Source: CAYRGC01 sp964423795 (lineage in GTDB: Bacteria > Patescibacteriota > Gracilibacteria > Peribacterales > Peribacteraceae). Taken from it: 57,882 bases of DNA. The stretch is from assembly GCA_964423795.1 (NCBI GenBank), contig CAYRGC010000007.1, positions 1 through 57,882 of the forward strand, in the 5' to 3' direction. Below the pieces are notes generated by a model. That model was not told the origin of the DNA. It ran no database searches and saw only the letters and a program-made list of their open reading frames with translations. Both the position numbers and the translations under genes were made by a program. Position 1 is the stretch's first letter, and each line of letters starts with the position of its first letter. Shown piece by piece: positions 8,994-16,610 of this stretch.

Positions 8994-10798
8994 AAGGAGC
9001 GCAGAAGACGTGGAAGGAGTTCACGGACGTCATCGGGAAGGTACAGGCGCAGATGAAGGAGAAGGCCGCGAAGGCGAAGATAGATAAAGAGACCGAGGAG
9101 AAGGTTCAGAAGTTCCTCGAAGGAGTTGGTCCGGAAGTACAGGCGCTCTGGAAGCAGTTCCAGGAGTACGTCTCGAATGGTTTGACGCCTCCTCCGACTT
9201 CTCCGGCTCTGACGAAGCAGCAGCAAGAGGCGCTGCAGAAACTGCAGAAAGTCGTGAATGGCCTGAACGAAGGAGCGCAGAAGACGTGGAAGGAGTTCAC
9301 GGACGTCATCGGGAAGGTACAGGCGCAGATGAAGGAGAAGGCCGCGAAGGATAATGCAACGAAGCTTGAAGCCGAAGCCAAGGCCAACGCCACCAAATTG
9401 GAGAGTGAAGCCAAGGCGAACGCTGCGAAAATCGAGGCAGAAGCGAAGGCAAACGCTGCGAAGCTGGAAGCCGAAGCCAAAGCGAACGCCACGAAACTTG
9501 AGTCAGAGGCCAAGGCAAATGCTGCGAAGCTGGAAGCCGAGGCGAAGGCGAATGCCGTGAAGCTCGAGGCGGAAGCCAAGGCCAACGCCACGAAACTTGA
9601 GTCAGAGGCCAAGGCAAACGCTGCGAAGCTGGAAGCCGAGGCGAAGGCTGCTCAAGCGAAAGCTGAAAAAGAAGCGCAGGCGAACGCGAAGGCGAACGCC
9701 GCGAAGATTGAAGCGGAAGCCAAGGCCAATGCTGCGAAGCTCGAGGCGCAGGCCAAGGCCGCGAAGACGCAGGCGGAAAATGAGGCAAAAGCCAATGCGG
9801 CCAAGCTCGAAGCGGAAGCCAAGGCCAATGCTGCGAAGATCGAAGCCGAGGCGAAGGCTGCTCAAGCGAAAGCTGAAAAAGAAGCGCAGGCGAACGCGAA
9901 GGCGAACGCCGCGAAGATTGAAGCGGAAGCCAAGGCCAATGCTGCGAAGCTCGAGGCGCAGGCCAAGGCCGCGAAGACGCAGGCGGAAAATGAGGCAAAA
10001 GCCAATGCGGCCAAGCTCGAAGCGGAAGCCAAGGCCAATGCTGCGAAGATCGAAGCCGAAGCGAAGGCGAATGCCGCGAAGATCGAGGCGGAAGCCGCCG
10101 CGAAGGCCAAAGCCGAAGCTGCCAATAAGATGGATATCGACGCCTTCGCGAAGACGATGGATGACCTCGGAGCCGCTTCGCAGAACACGTACCTTGCCGC
10201 GCTGCGCAACGAGAACGTGCCCGCCTTCACGAAGGCCGTCCAGGCCGAACGCGCGCACCTCGACACAGTGAACACCAACGTTCGCGGCACGAGCCCGGAG
10301 GCCGCCCAGCTGCGCAAGCGCGTAGCCCAGCGCACGACGCGTCTCGGCGAGATGGAGGAAAACATCCGCGAGAACCAGGCAAAGCTCAAGGAAGAGACCG
10401 ACAAGCAGGCCAAACTCAAGGCGGAACAGGCGAAAGCCGCGAGTGAATTTGAGGTAAGCACCGGCGTACGCCGCCTGCCCAACGTAGTTCGGGAAGGCAT
10501 TTCGATGCCCCAATGGCAGATCACGCTTCCGCAGAACGCTCGTCTTGATGTGAAATTCTTCTCCACCGCGACTCCCATGCAAGGGATGAACACGATCTCC
10601 GAAGACACGGGCTGGGTTTCGTATTTCGGCCCGGACATCTCATCCACCAATTACACGTCGTCGGGCAACATGCGCCTCAACGGTTTCGAGATGCAACGCG
10701 TCGACGGTCCGAACGGACGCTCCGTCGCCCTCACGACACCTCGCCCGTTCCAACTGCGAATCAACGGTCGCGTGCTCAACCGCGTGAATCCTTCCTGA
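8994..10798 (+). CDS. Giant helical protein, C-terminal part with hendecad repeats
   Basis: About 600 residues are open from the gap to a TGA. The first part holds two copies of a module containing KTWKEFTDVIGKVQAQMKEK. Residues encoded by about 9350-10125 form long 11-residue repeats of the type KANAAKLEAEA, which predict a continuous right-handed coiled coil or rod. After a further charged coil the last 110 residues become beta-rich, with PQWQITLPQNARLDVKFF and a terminal FQLRINGRVL that echoes TLRING in the N-terminal part. No enzyme motif is present. A structural or filament-like role is inferred. The stop directly abuts the stop of the convergent gene. Confidence 0.82.
9641..10059 (+). 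repeat. Perfect 210-nt tandem duplication
   Basis: The segment from 9641 recurs from 9851 with no difference seen over about 209 nt, that is 70 codons of the coiled-coil rod. Identity at third codon positions implies a recent duplication, in contrast with the diverged 33-nt hendecad units around it. Confidence 0.9.
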
Positions 10799-11722
10799 TC
10801 AAAGCCTCTTCCTCGTCCGCTCGCGCTCGCCAATCAGCCGCGACCGCTCCAGCTGCTTCTGGGATTCGATCTCCTGGAGCGCGGCATGGAGCGCTGACTC
10901 GGCGCGCGATCGCAGCGTGAGAGCCTCGCGGTTCGCGGCCTCGCGCAGCGAGGAGAAGCGGATCTCCAGGTCCTGCCGCTTCTTGTCCAAATCTTTGCCG
11001 AGCGCCGACGACTTGGCGCGGTACTGCGCTTCCGCCTCCGCGCGGCGGCTCGACCGCTGGGGCTCCGGCAGGTTGCCGGCGGTGGCGAGCGCGCTGTGAT
11101 GCTCGGTATCGATGGCCTCGCGGCGGCGCAGCTCCTCGCCGTGCAGGCGGATAAGGTCGTCTTGGTGCAGGTGATCGAGGCGGTCGCGCTCGGACAGGCG
11201 GTCGCGCTCGATCTGCTCCTTGGCGCGGACGCAGTCGCGCTCGGCCTTCGCCTTCGCCTCGCGCGCCTCGTGCTCGAGCGCGTCGAGGTCTTTGTCGAGT
11301 TCCTGGTTGGCCTCGAATTCCGCGCGTTCGGCCAGCGCCTTCACGGCGGCGGCCTCGTGGAGGGATTCGAAGTACTTGCGCTTCTTCTCCTCGAATTTCC
11401 GCTCCTTCTCCTTCCTGTCCTTGAGATACTTCTCCTCCTCGCGCTTGCGTTGTTTGAAGCGCTCCAGCTCCCGCTTGCGCTCCGCCTCGTCGCGGCGCCA
11501 GCGGGCCTCGTCGAGCTTGCGCCGCTTCTCGCGCTCCGCATCTTCCTTCAGGCCCTGCTCGCCGCGCTTCGCGAACGAGACGTCCTCCTCGCGGCGACGT
11601 TCCCGGCGCTCGGCTTCGCGCTTCTGCTGGTCCGCCGTTCCCTTGAGCGCCCCCTCGTCGAAACCGCGCATCAACTTCCTGCGCAGATCGTCCTTGCGCT
11701 TGCGATCGTCGGAGGCGGTCAT
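10799..11722 (-). CDS. Highly charged long coiled-coil protein, hypothetical
   Basis: This 307-residue protein consists almost wholly of Arg, Lys, Glu, Asp, Ala and Leu in heptad-like order (for example ERKRELERFKQRKREEEKYL), so one long cytoplasmic coiled coil is predicted. It has no signal peptide, membrane segment or recognised domain. Its stop abuts the stop of the giant protein on the other strand. A -10-like TACACT (11730-11735 complement) lies 7 nt before the ATG, suggesting a leaderless message. The strong opposite-strand reading frame is treated as a shadow of biased codons. Confidence 0.75.
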   Translation of the reverse strand: MTASDDRKRKDDLRRKLMRGFDEGALKGTADQQKREAERRERRREEDVSFAKRGEQGLKEDAEREKRRKLDEARWRRDEAERKRELERFKQRKREEEKYLKDRKEKERKFEEKKRKYFESLHEAAAVKALAERAEFEANQELDKDLDALEHEAREAKAKAERDCVRAKEQIERDRLSERDRLDHLHQDDLIRLHGEELRRREAIDTEHHSALATAGNLPEPQRSSRRAEAEAQYRAKSSALGKDLDKKRQDLEIRFSSLREAANREALTLRSRAESALHAALQEIESQKQLERSRLIGERERTRKRL

Positions 11723-11741
11723 GGAACGCAGTGTACTCCTC

Positions 11742-11846
11742 CATCCCCCGACCCCTTCCTCCAGGGGAAGAAGGGGCGAGAAAGTTTTTGAAAATGTTCT
11801 TTTCTTCTTCCCCCTCCTCCTCCGGAGGAGGGGTTAGGGGTGGAGG
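11742..11846. repeat. Dispersed GC-rich repeat with two hairpin halves
   Basis: CCCGACCCCTTCCTCCAGGG pairs with GAAGGGGCGAG, and CCCTCCTCCTCCGG pairs with AGGAGGGGTTAGGGG further on. The same composition is seen inside the GT4 gene at 814-872. The element fills the gap between the coiled-coil gene and aspS, with its right end touching the aspS stop. Confidence 0.6.
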
Positions 11847-13628
11847 TCAATCGACCACTTTGATGTGCAACTCCTTGAGCTGCTTATCGCTGACGACCGA
11901 CGGAGCGTTCATCATGGCGTCCTGCGCCTTGCCGTTCTTCGGGAAGGCGTAGATATCGCGGATGCTCGGGCATTCCCACAGCACCATCATGAGGCGGTCG
12001 ACGCCGGGGGCGATGCCGCCGTGCGGGGGAGCGCCGTACTGGAAGGCGCGGATCATGCCGCCGAACTTCTGGTCGACGTCGTCCTTGGAGTAGCCCGCGA
12101 TCGAAAACGCCTTGTACATGATGTCCGGGCGGTGGTTCCGGATGGCGCCGGAGCTGATCTCGAAGCCGTTGCAGACGAGGTCGTACTGGTACGCGAGGAT
12201 CGTGAGCGGATCCTGCTTTTCGAGCGCTTCCATGCCGCCCTGGGGCATCGAGAAGGGGTTATGGGAGAAGTCGACCTTGTTCTCGGTCTCGCTCCACTCG
12301 TACATCGGGAAATCCTTCACCCAGAGCCAGCACGCGCGCTTGGGATCGGCGAGATTCTGGCGACGGGCGATCTCGATACGCACCTGGCCCAAGGCCTTGC
12401 AGGCCGTGAGCCACTTGTCCGCGGCGAAGAACACGGCGTCGCCGGTCTTGGCGCCGACGAACTCCACGATCTTTTTGGCCAGATCCTCACCCAAGAACTT
12501 GATGATGGGGGAGGAGAGCCCTTCCGGCTTCACGAGGATGTAGGCGAGGCCCTTGAGTCCGTAGATCTTCGCGATCTCGGTGAGGCCGTCGATGTCGCCG
12601 CGACTGAAACCCGCGCCTCCCGGAACGGGCAGCGCCTTCACGACGCCTTTCTTGGAGACCACGTCGGCGAAGACGGAGAATCCGGATCCTTTGACCATCT
12701 CGGAGACGTCCTTGAGCTCGAGACCGTAACGGATATCGGGCTTATCGGAACCGAAGCGATCGAGGGTCTCCTTCCACGTAAGTTGCGGGAACCCTTCGAC
12801 TCCGCTCAGGGCAGGCGGGACTGAGACTTTTTTATCGCTGAATGTATGCGTGAGCTCGATCATGAGCGGCTCGACGACTCCCCACACGTCCTCCTGCGTG
12901 ACGAAGCTCATCTCCAAATCGAGCTGGTAGAACTCGCCCGGGTGGCGGTCGGCGCGGGGGTCTTCATCGCGGAAACACGGCGCGATCTGGAAGTAACGGT
13001 CGAGGCCCGCGACCATGAGGAGCTGCTTGAACTGCTGCGGAGCCTGCGGCAACGCATAGAACGTGCCCGGATGCAGGCGGCTCGGCACCAGGTAGTCGCG
13101 CGCGCCCTCCGGCGAGGAGTTGGCCAAAATCGGCGTCTGCACTTCCGTGAAGCGCTGCTTGTGCATGTAGCCGCGGATATGCGTGAGGAACTGGTCGCGC
13201 TTGCCGAGCATCTCCTGCAAACGCGGACGGCGGAGATCGAGGAAGCGGTACTGCAAACGAAGCTCTTCGTTCACATCTTTATCCTGATCGATCTCGAACG
13301 GAGGAGTCTTGGCCTCGGAAAGGATCTCCAGGGAAGCGACCATCACCTCGACGGCTCCCGTCGGGTTATCCTCGCGCGCGGCGCCCTCGCGGCGCTTGCT
13401 GACCTTTCCCTCCACCTTGAGCACCCACTCGGAGCGCACCTTCTCCGCGGCGGCGAAGACGTCCTTCTTTTCCGGCGCGATCACCACCTGCGTGATGCCG
13501 TAATGGTCGCGCAGATCGATGAAGATCAGTCCGCCGTGGTCGCGGCGACGATGGACCCAGCCGCAGAGAGTGACCGACTGGTCGGCGTGCTCGGCGCGGA
13601 GTTCTCCGCAGGTGTGCGTGCGAATCAT
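11847..13628 (-). CDS. aspS: Aspartyl-tRNA synthetase
   Basis: This 593-residue protein has the length of bacterial-type AspRS. It charges tRNA-Asp, and possibly tRNA-Asn if it is non-discriminating. The N-terminal OB fold (GWVHRRRDHGGLIFIDLRD) binds the anticodon. The class II core follows, with motif 2 near CFRDEDPRADR and motif 3 GIAPGVDRLMM near the C-terminus, and a GAD-type insertion between. The start MIRTHTCGELRAEH at 13628 matches the family; the frame stays open upstream but is not conserved. Residues about 271-278 (PALSGVEG) are the translation of a dispersed palindromic repeat placed just before the conserved GSDKPD segment. Confidence 0.97.
   Translation of the reverse strand: MIRTHTCGELRAEHADQSVTLCGWVHRRRDHGGLIFIDLRDHYGITQVVIAPEKKDVFAAAEKVRSEWVLKVEGKVSKRREGAAREDNPTGAVEVMVASLEILSEAKTPPFEIDQDKDVNEELRLQYRFLDLRRPRLQEMLGKRDQFLTHIRGYMHKQRFTEVQTPILANSSPEGARDYLVPSRLHPGTFYALPQAPQQFKQLLMVAGLDRYFQIAPCFRDEDPRADRHPGEFYQLDLEMSFVTQEDVWGVVEPLMIELTHTFSDKKVSVPPALSGVEGFPQLTWKETLDRFGSDKPDIRYGLELKDVSEMVKGSGFSVFADVVSKKGVVKALPVPGGAGFSRGDIDGLTEIAKIYGLKGLAYILVKPEGLSSPIIKFLGEDLAKKIVEFVGAKTGDAVFFAADKWLTACKALGQVRIEIARRQNLADPKRACWLWVKDFPMYEWSETENKVDFSHNPFSMPQGGMEALEKQDPLTILAYQYDLVCNGFEISSGAIRNHRPDIMYKAFSIAGYSKDDVDQKFGGMIRAFQYGAPPHGGIAPGVDRLMMVLWECPSIRDIYAFPKNGKAQDAMMNAPSVVSDKQLKELHIKVVD
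12792..12811. repeat. CCTGAGC/TCGAAGG palindromic repeat inside aspS
   Basis: The core CCCTTCGACTCCGCTCAGGG interrupts aspS in frame and is read as ALSGVEG. The same core occurs at seven other places in the window. Confidence 0.85.
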
Positions 13629-13659
13629 AGAGAAGGCAGAAGGGCAGCAAGGCGCGAGG

Positions 13660-14019
13660 TCACTGTGCGTCCACGAGTCTCGTGATGAGGTGAACCAATC
13701 TCGCACAATGGTCAGCAATGTCTTCCTGCTGGGCCGGATTACAATACTGTAATTCCAGACTCAATTCTATGTGATTGTCCACCTCCACGACCGATCCCCG
13801 GGCTCGGAGATAGTAGGCATTTCGATGAGCTTTTGTCCTCATCGCAGAGCCTTCCGCGAGATTCGCCATGCTTGAGCTCGCTGCTCTCCGAAGCTGACTT
13901 ATAAGCCCGAAGCGCTCATCTGACGGAAACGCACTGGTCACTGCATAGATCTTGAGCGTGAGAAGTTTTGCCTCTCGCCAGGCAATAAGACTGCGGAATC
14001 CGTTCGTGTTCTTCTTCAT
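13660..14019 (-). CDS. Four-helix bundle protein (23S rRNA intervening-sequence type)
   Basis: This 119-residue protein matches the small family often found in 23S rRNA intervening sequences and related to the avd accessory protein of diversity-generating retroelements. Diagnostic segments are FRSLIAWREAKLLTLKIY at the start, ISQLRRAASSSMANLAEG in the middle and the EVDNHIELSLELQY helix. No retroelement or template repeat is nearby, so it is treated as the stand-alone form, whose function is unknown. Its G+C content is lower than that of aspS, which lies 31 nt downstream on the same strand. Confidence 0.9.
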   Translation of the reverse strand: MKKNTNGFRSLIAWREAKLLTLKIYAVTSAFPSDERFGLISQLRRAASSSMANLAEGSAMRTKAHRNAYYLRARGSVVEVDNHIELSLELQYCNPAQQEDIADHCARLVHLITRLVDAQ

Positions 14020-14170
14020 GCAGACAAACTGCTGCTCTCAGCCTTCCTTGCGCAGTCTCCGGATTAAGGGAAAATTTTCGTTTCTGAACCTTTTGTTTCT
14101 ACAAAAGCAAAACTTCGGTTCTTCTTCGACGAAGAACCTCCTGCCCTCCTGCCCTTCTGCCGTCCTGCCC

Positions 14171-14620
14171 TCACTTCTTGAACAACCTCCCCACCTCCTC
14201 CTTGAACTCCTCCAGATCCTTGAACTCGCGGTGCACGGAGGCGAAGCGGATGTAGGCGACCTCGTCGAGCTTCTTCAGTTCCTTCATCACATCAGTACCG
14301 ATCGTGGAGGACACCACCTCTTTCTTATTGCCGCCCCACTTCTCCTCGAGCCTGCTTAGGAGCTTATCGATCTGGTCCTGGGTAACGGGGCGCTTGGTGC
14401 ACGAGAGCCAGATGCCGCGCTCGAGCTTGGTGCGGCTGTAGGGCTCGCGCGTGCCGTCGCGCTTCACGACGATGAGCGAGCTCATCTCCTGCCGTTCGAA
14501 GGTGGTGAAGCGGTGATCGCACTTCGGGCACTCGCGGCGGCGGCGCACGGCGCGGCCGTCCTCGGCGAGGCGGGAGTCCACGACGTTCGTATCCTCAAAT
14601 TTGCAGCGGGGGCAGTGCAC
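14171..14620 (-). CDS. nrdR: Transcriptional repressor NrdR
   Basis: NrdR is a 149-residue zinc-ribbon plus ATP-cone repressor of ribonucleotide reductase genes. The zinc ribbon uses C3, C6, C31 and C34 (MHCPRCKF and ECPKCDHRF). The ATP-cone begins at VVKRDGTREPYSRTKLERGI. The start is a GTG that falls 6 nt after a TAGAAT -10 box, so the message is probably leaderless. No nrd gene and no obvious pair of NrdR boxes is in this window, so its targets lie elsewhere. Confidence 0.97.
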   Translation of the reverse strand: MHCPRCKFEDTNVVDSRLAEDGRAVRRRRECPKCDHRFTTFERQEMSSLIVVKRDGTREPYSRTKLERGIWLSCTKRPVTQDQIDKLLSRLEEKWGGNKKEVVSSTIGTDVMKELKKLDEVAYIRFASVHREFKDLEEFKEEVGRLFKK

Positions 14621-14626
14621 GGGGGA

Positions 14627-14632
14627 ATTCTA
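14627..14632 (-). promoter_or_regulatory. -10 box of nrdR (leaderless)
   Basis: TAGAAT on the minus strand lies 6 nt upstream of the nrdR GTG. No convincing -35 element is seen at 16-18 bp. The same hexamer precedes tRNA-Arg and the genes at 30639 and 39884. Confidence 0.5.
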
Positions 14633-14646
14633 GCACCGAAACGGCC

Positions 14647-15045
14647 TCATGCCGCCTTTTTCTCCCGGAGCTCCTCCATCAACCTGCGAAGCTTGGCACG
14701 CAGTTCCTCCTCGCAGAGACGCAGTTTTTCCTCCCATTTCTGATGCCATTCCTTCGCGAGTCGATCCACGATCAGGGTAGCCCGATCAGCCGGCAAAAAA
14801 GGAAGACCCTGCTGCAACGCTGGATGCGCGCTCTGCGCTTTCTCAAGCCATTCCCACAGGACCCGGAACGATTCGATGAGAATGCCGTCCACGGGATCGG
14901 CCGAAAGGATGCGCTCGGCTTCGGGATGTTTCGTCATGCCCGGCATGTCTCCGTATCCCGCGACGACCGCCCGGGAAAGACGCTCCAGCATCTGCTCGGT
15001 CGCCTCGGGATTCGGCCGGCGGGGAACCTGGAAGGCAGTCGGCAT
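14647..15045 (-). CDS. Hypothetical helical protein
   Basis: This is a predicted soluble helical protein of 132 residues starting MPTAFQVPRRPNPEATEQML, with a basic and acidic coiled-coil tail (KLRRLMEELREKK). The family is not recognised. It lies between tsaC and nrdR on the same strand, 26 nt before nrdR, and may be the last gene of the dnaE-tsaC run. The start is chosen at ATG 15045; the frame is open further upstream without an ATG. Confidence 0.65.
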   Translation of the reverse strand: MPTAFQVPRRPNPEATEQMLERLSRAVVAGYGDMPGMTKHPEAERILSADPVDGILIESFRVLWEWLEKAQSAHPALQQGLPFLPADRATLIVDRLAKEWHQKWEEKLRLCEEELRAKLRRLMEELREKKAA

Positions 15046-15148
15046 GCGGACCACGCTTGTAAGGAACGATGGCCCGGAAGACAAGCCCCGCGCACGCAAA
15101 AAGTCCCGCCGGTCGGGCGCGGCGCGGAACGAAACGGAAAAAATGCCT

Positions 15149-15754
15149 TTATCTCCGGAGAATCCTGTCTTCTCCCTCTTTCGTGAGGTCGACCACCTTG
15201 GACGGAGGCGTCTTCGGGAGGACGCCGCTGTCGAGCAGGATGTCCGGGACGAACTCCCTGCCCGCGAACTGCGCGCAGATCTCCTCGGAGCTGTAGGGGC
15301 TCTGGAGGCCGTGCACGTTGGCGGATGTCGTCGTGAGAGGCCCGCCGAAACCTTTGACGAGCGCCAGGGCGACCGGGTGCGGGGACACGCGCACGCCCAC
15401 CGTGCGCGCGAGGGACGGGTCGGGATCGGGCGTTGGAAAGAGGAGCGACGGGGCGTCGGTCCTGAGCGCCAGCACCAGCGTGAGCGGGCCCGGGAGACCC
15501 TCTTTGGCCAACTCCTCGGCGCGGGCGGTCCAGGCGACGTACCGCTTGGCATCCTCGACGCTCGAAAAGAGGGCGCTCACGGGCTGCGTGCGGCCTCGAT
15601 CCTTGGTCGCGAAGAGGCGTTCCACGACGGCGGGATCGCCGATGTCGCAGGCGAGCCCGTAGCACGTCTCCGTGGCATGGGCGACGATGCCGCCCGAAGC
15701 GAGGGCCTCGATCGCGGCGCGGATGCCGCCGGCGTCAGCGGGAAGAATCTGCAT
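15149..15754 (-). CDS. tsaC: L-threonylcarbamoyladenylate synthase (Sua5/YrdC/YciO family)
   Basis: This 201-residue enzyme makes threonylcarbamoyl-AMP from Thr, bicarbonate and ATP, the first step of t6A37 modification of ANN-decoding tRNAs. Family motifs are GGIVAHATETCYGLACD at residues 21-37, KDRGRTQPVSALF, GPLTLVLA and TTSANVHG. The length fits the short TsaC type without the Sua5 C-terminal domain. Its start overlaps the end of the PH-domain gene by 20 nt, pointing to translational coupling within a dnaE-led transcript. Confidence 0.95.
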   Translation of the reverse strand: MQILPADAGGIRAAIEALASGGIVAHATETCYGLACDIGDPAVVERLFATKDRGRTQPVSALFSSVEDAKRYVAWTARAEELAKEGLPGPLTLVLALRTDAPSLLFPTPDPDPSLARTVGVRVSPHPVALALVKGFGGPLTTTSANVHGLQSPYSSEEICAQFAGREFVPDILLDSGVLPKTPPSKVVDLTKEGEDRILRR

Positions 15755-16331
15755 GCTCGTAGGGGGAACGGTCGCGGGAGGAGGAATCCATGGACCGGCG
15801 TCGCGCCTGGTCGCGGAGCTCCATGACCCAGCGGTGGGTGCGCGCGATGGAAGGAGTGTAGTGGATGCGCGCGGTGGTCTGCTGGGCCTCGAGCATCAGG
15901 GTGCCGTATCCGAGGACGTTCTGCACCACTCCGCGCTGGGATTTATGGACGTCCTGGAGCGACGCGAGGTCGATGACCTCGTGGTCGTCGAAGGCGAGGA
16001 GGGTTTTACGGATGCGGTGGATGCCCTGATCCGAGACGATCACGAGCCGCAGGAAGTGCGCGTAGAACCGCACGAGGAACTCGACGTGCGCGACGAAGAA
16101 GGACCCCTGCAGGCAGAGAAGCAGCGCATGCCAAGTGCCCCCGCGATCTGCCGGGGAGGGCGGAAAGGCGAGGAGTCCCAATACCGCGATGCCGAGCGTG
16201 AAGCAGAACGTCCGCAGAAGCGCCCCCGCGACGCGCACCCAGTGGTGGCGGAAGTAGAACTGCAGGTGCTCCCCGGCGTTGCGGCCCGGGAAATCCACGG
16301 AGCCCGACGGTTGGGGCCACCCGTTTACCAT
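15735..16331 (-). CDS. Membrane protein with bacterial PH (bPH2-like) domain
   Basis: This 198-residue protein has two transmembrane segments (about residues 38-56 and 67-85) followed by a domain with the strand pattern of YdbS-like bPH2 proteins: LRLVIVSDQGIHRIRKTLLAFDDHEVIDLASLQDV. The family is widespread and poorly characterised. It overlaps the upstream small membrane gene by 7 nt and tsaC by 20 nt, so the three are likely translated from one transcript. Confidence 0.8.
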   Translation of the reverse strand: MVNGWPQPSGSVDFPGRNAGEHLQFYFRHHWVRVAGALLRTFCFTLGIAVLGLLAFPPSPADRGGTWHALLLCLQGSFFVAHVEFLVRFYAHFLRLVIVSDQGIHRIRKTLLAFDDHEVIDLASLQDVHKSQRGVVQNVLGYGTLMLEAQQTTARIHYTPSIARTHRWVMELRDQARRRSMDSSSRDRSPYEHADSSR

Positions 16332-16567
16332 AGGAACAGCACGGAACCGCCGAGCACGGCCAGCAGGAACGCTGCGTGGACGAGCACGCAGATCCTGAGG
16401 CGCAGCAGCGTGAAGAAGCGGAAGGGCGAAATATCGATCTCCCGGGGGAAGATGAAACCGTGGACCCGGCGCCGAAACAGGCGCCAGAGCAGCAGTTCCG
16501 TGGCGAGGACGAGGACGGCGCCGACGAGGAAGACGGTGGACTGCGCGCTCATGGGATAAGCGTGCAT
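16325..16567 (-). CDS. Small two-helix membrane protein
   Basis: This protein of about 80 residues has two hydrophobic helices (VFLVGAVLVLATELLLW and VLVHAAFLLAVLGGSVLFLW) joined by a basic loop. It could pair with the PH-domain protein whose gene it overlaps. ATG 16567 has a GGGGTG stretch 5 nt upstream; ATG 16552 is the alternative. No family is recognised. Confidence 0.7.
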   Translation of the reverse strand: MHAYPMSAQSTVFLVGAVLVLATELLLWRLFRRRVHGFIFPREIDISPFRFFTLLRLRICVLVHAAFLLAVLGGSVLFLW

Positions 16568-16610
16568 TCTTGCACCCCGCGTCGCGACGGGCAAAGAAGA
16601 TCTCGCCGAC

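Noticed and set aside
8893..9056. Apparent frameshift between the two halves of the giant coiled-coil gene
   Set aside because: The 100 Ns are a placeholder of arbitrary length, so frame across them is meaningless.
9350..10125. Regular 33-nt periodicity that could be mistaken for a CRISPR array or minisatellite
   Set aside because: The units are contiguous, without unique spacers, and translate in one frame into hendecad coiled-coil repeats.
13660..14019. Diversity-generating retroelement suggested by an avd-like four-helix protein
   Set aside because: There is no reverse transcriptase and no template or variable repeat nearby, and the stand-alone four-helix family is common.
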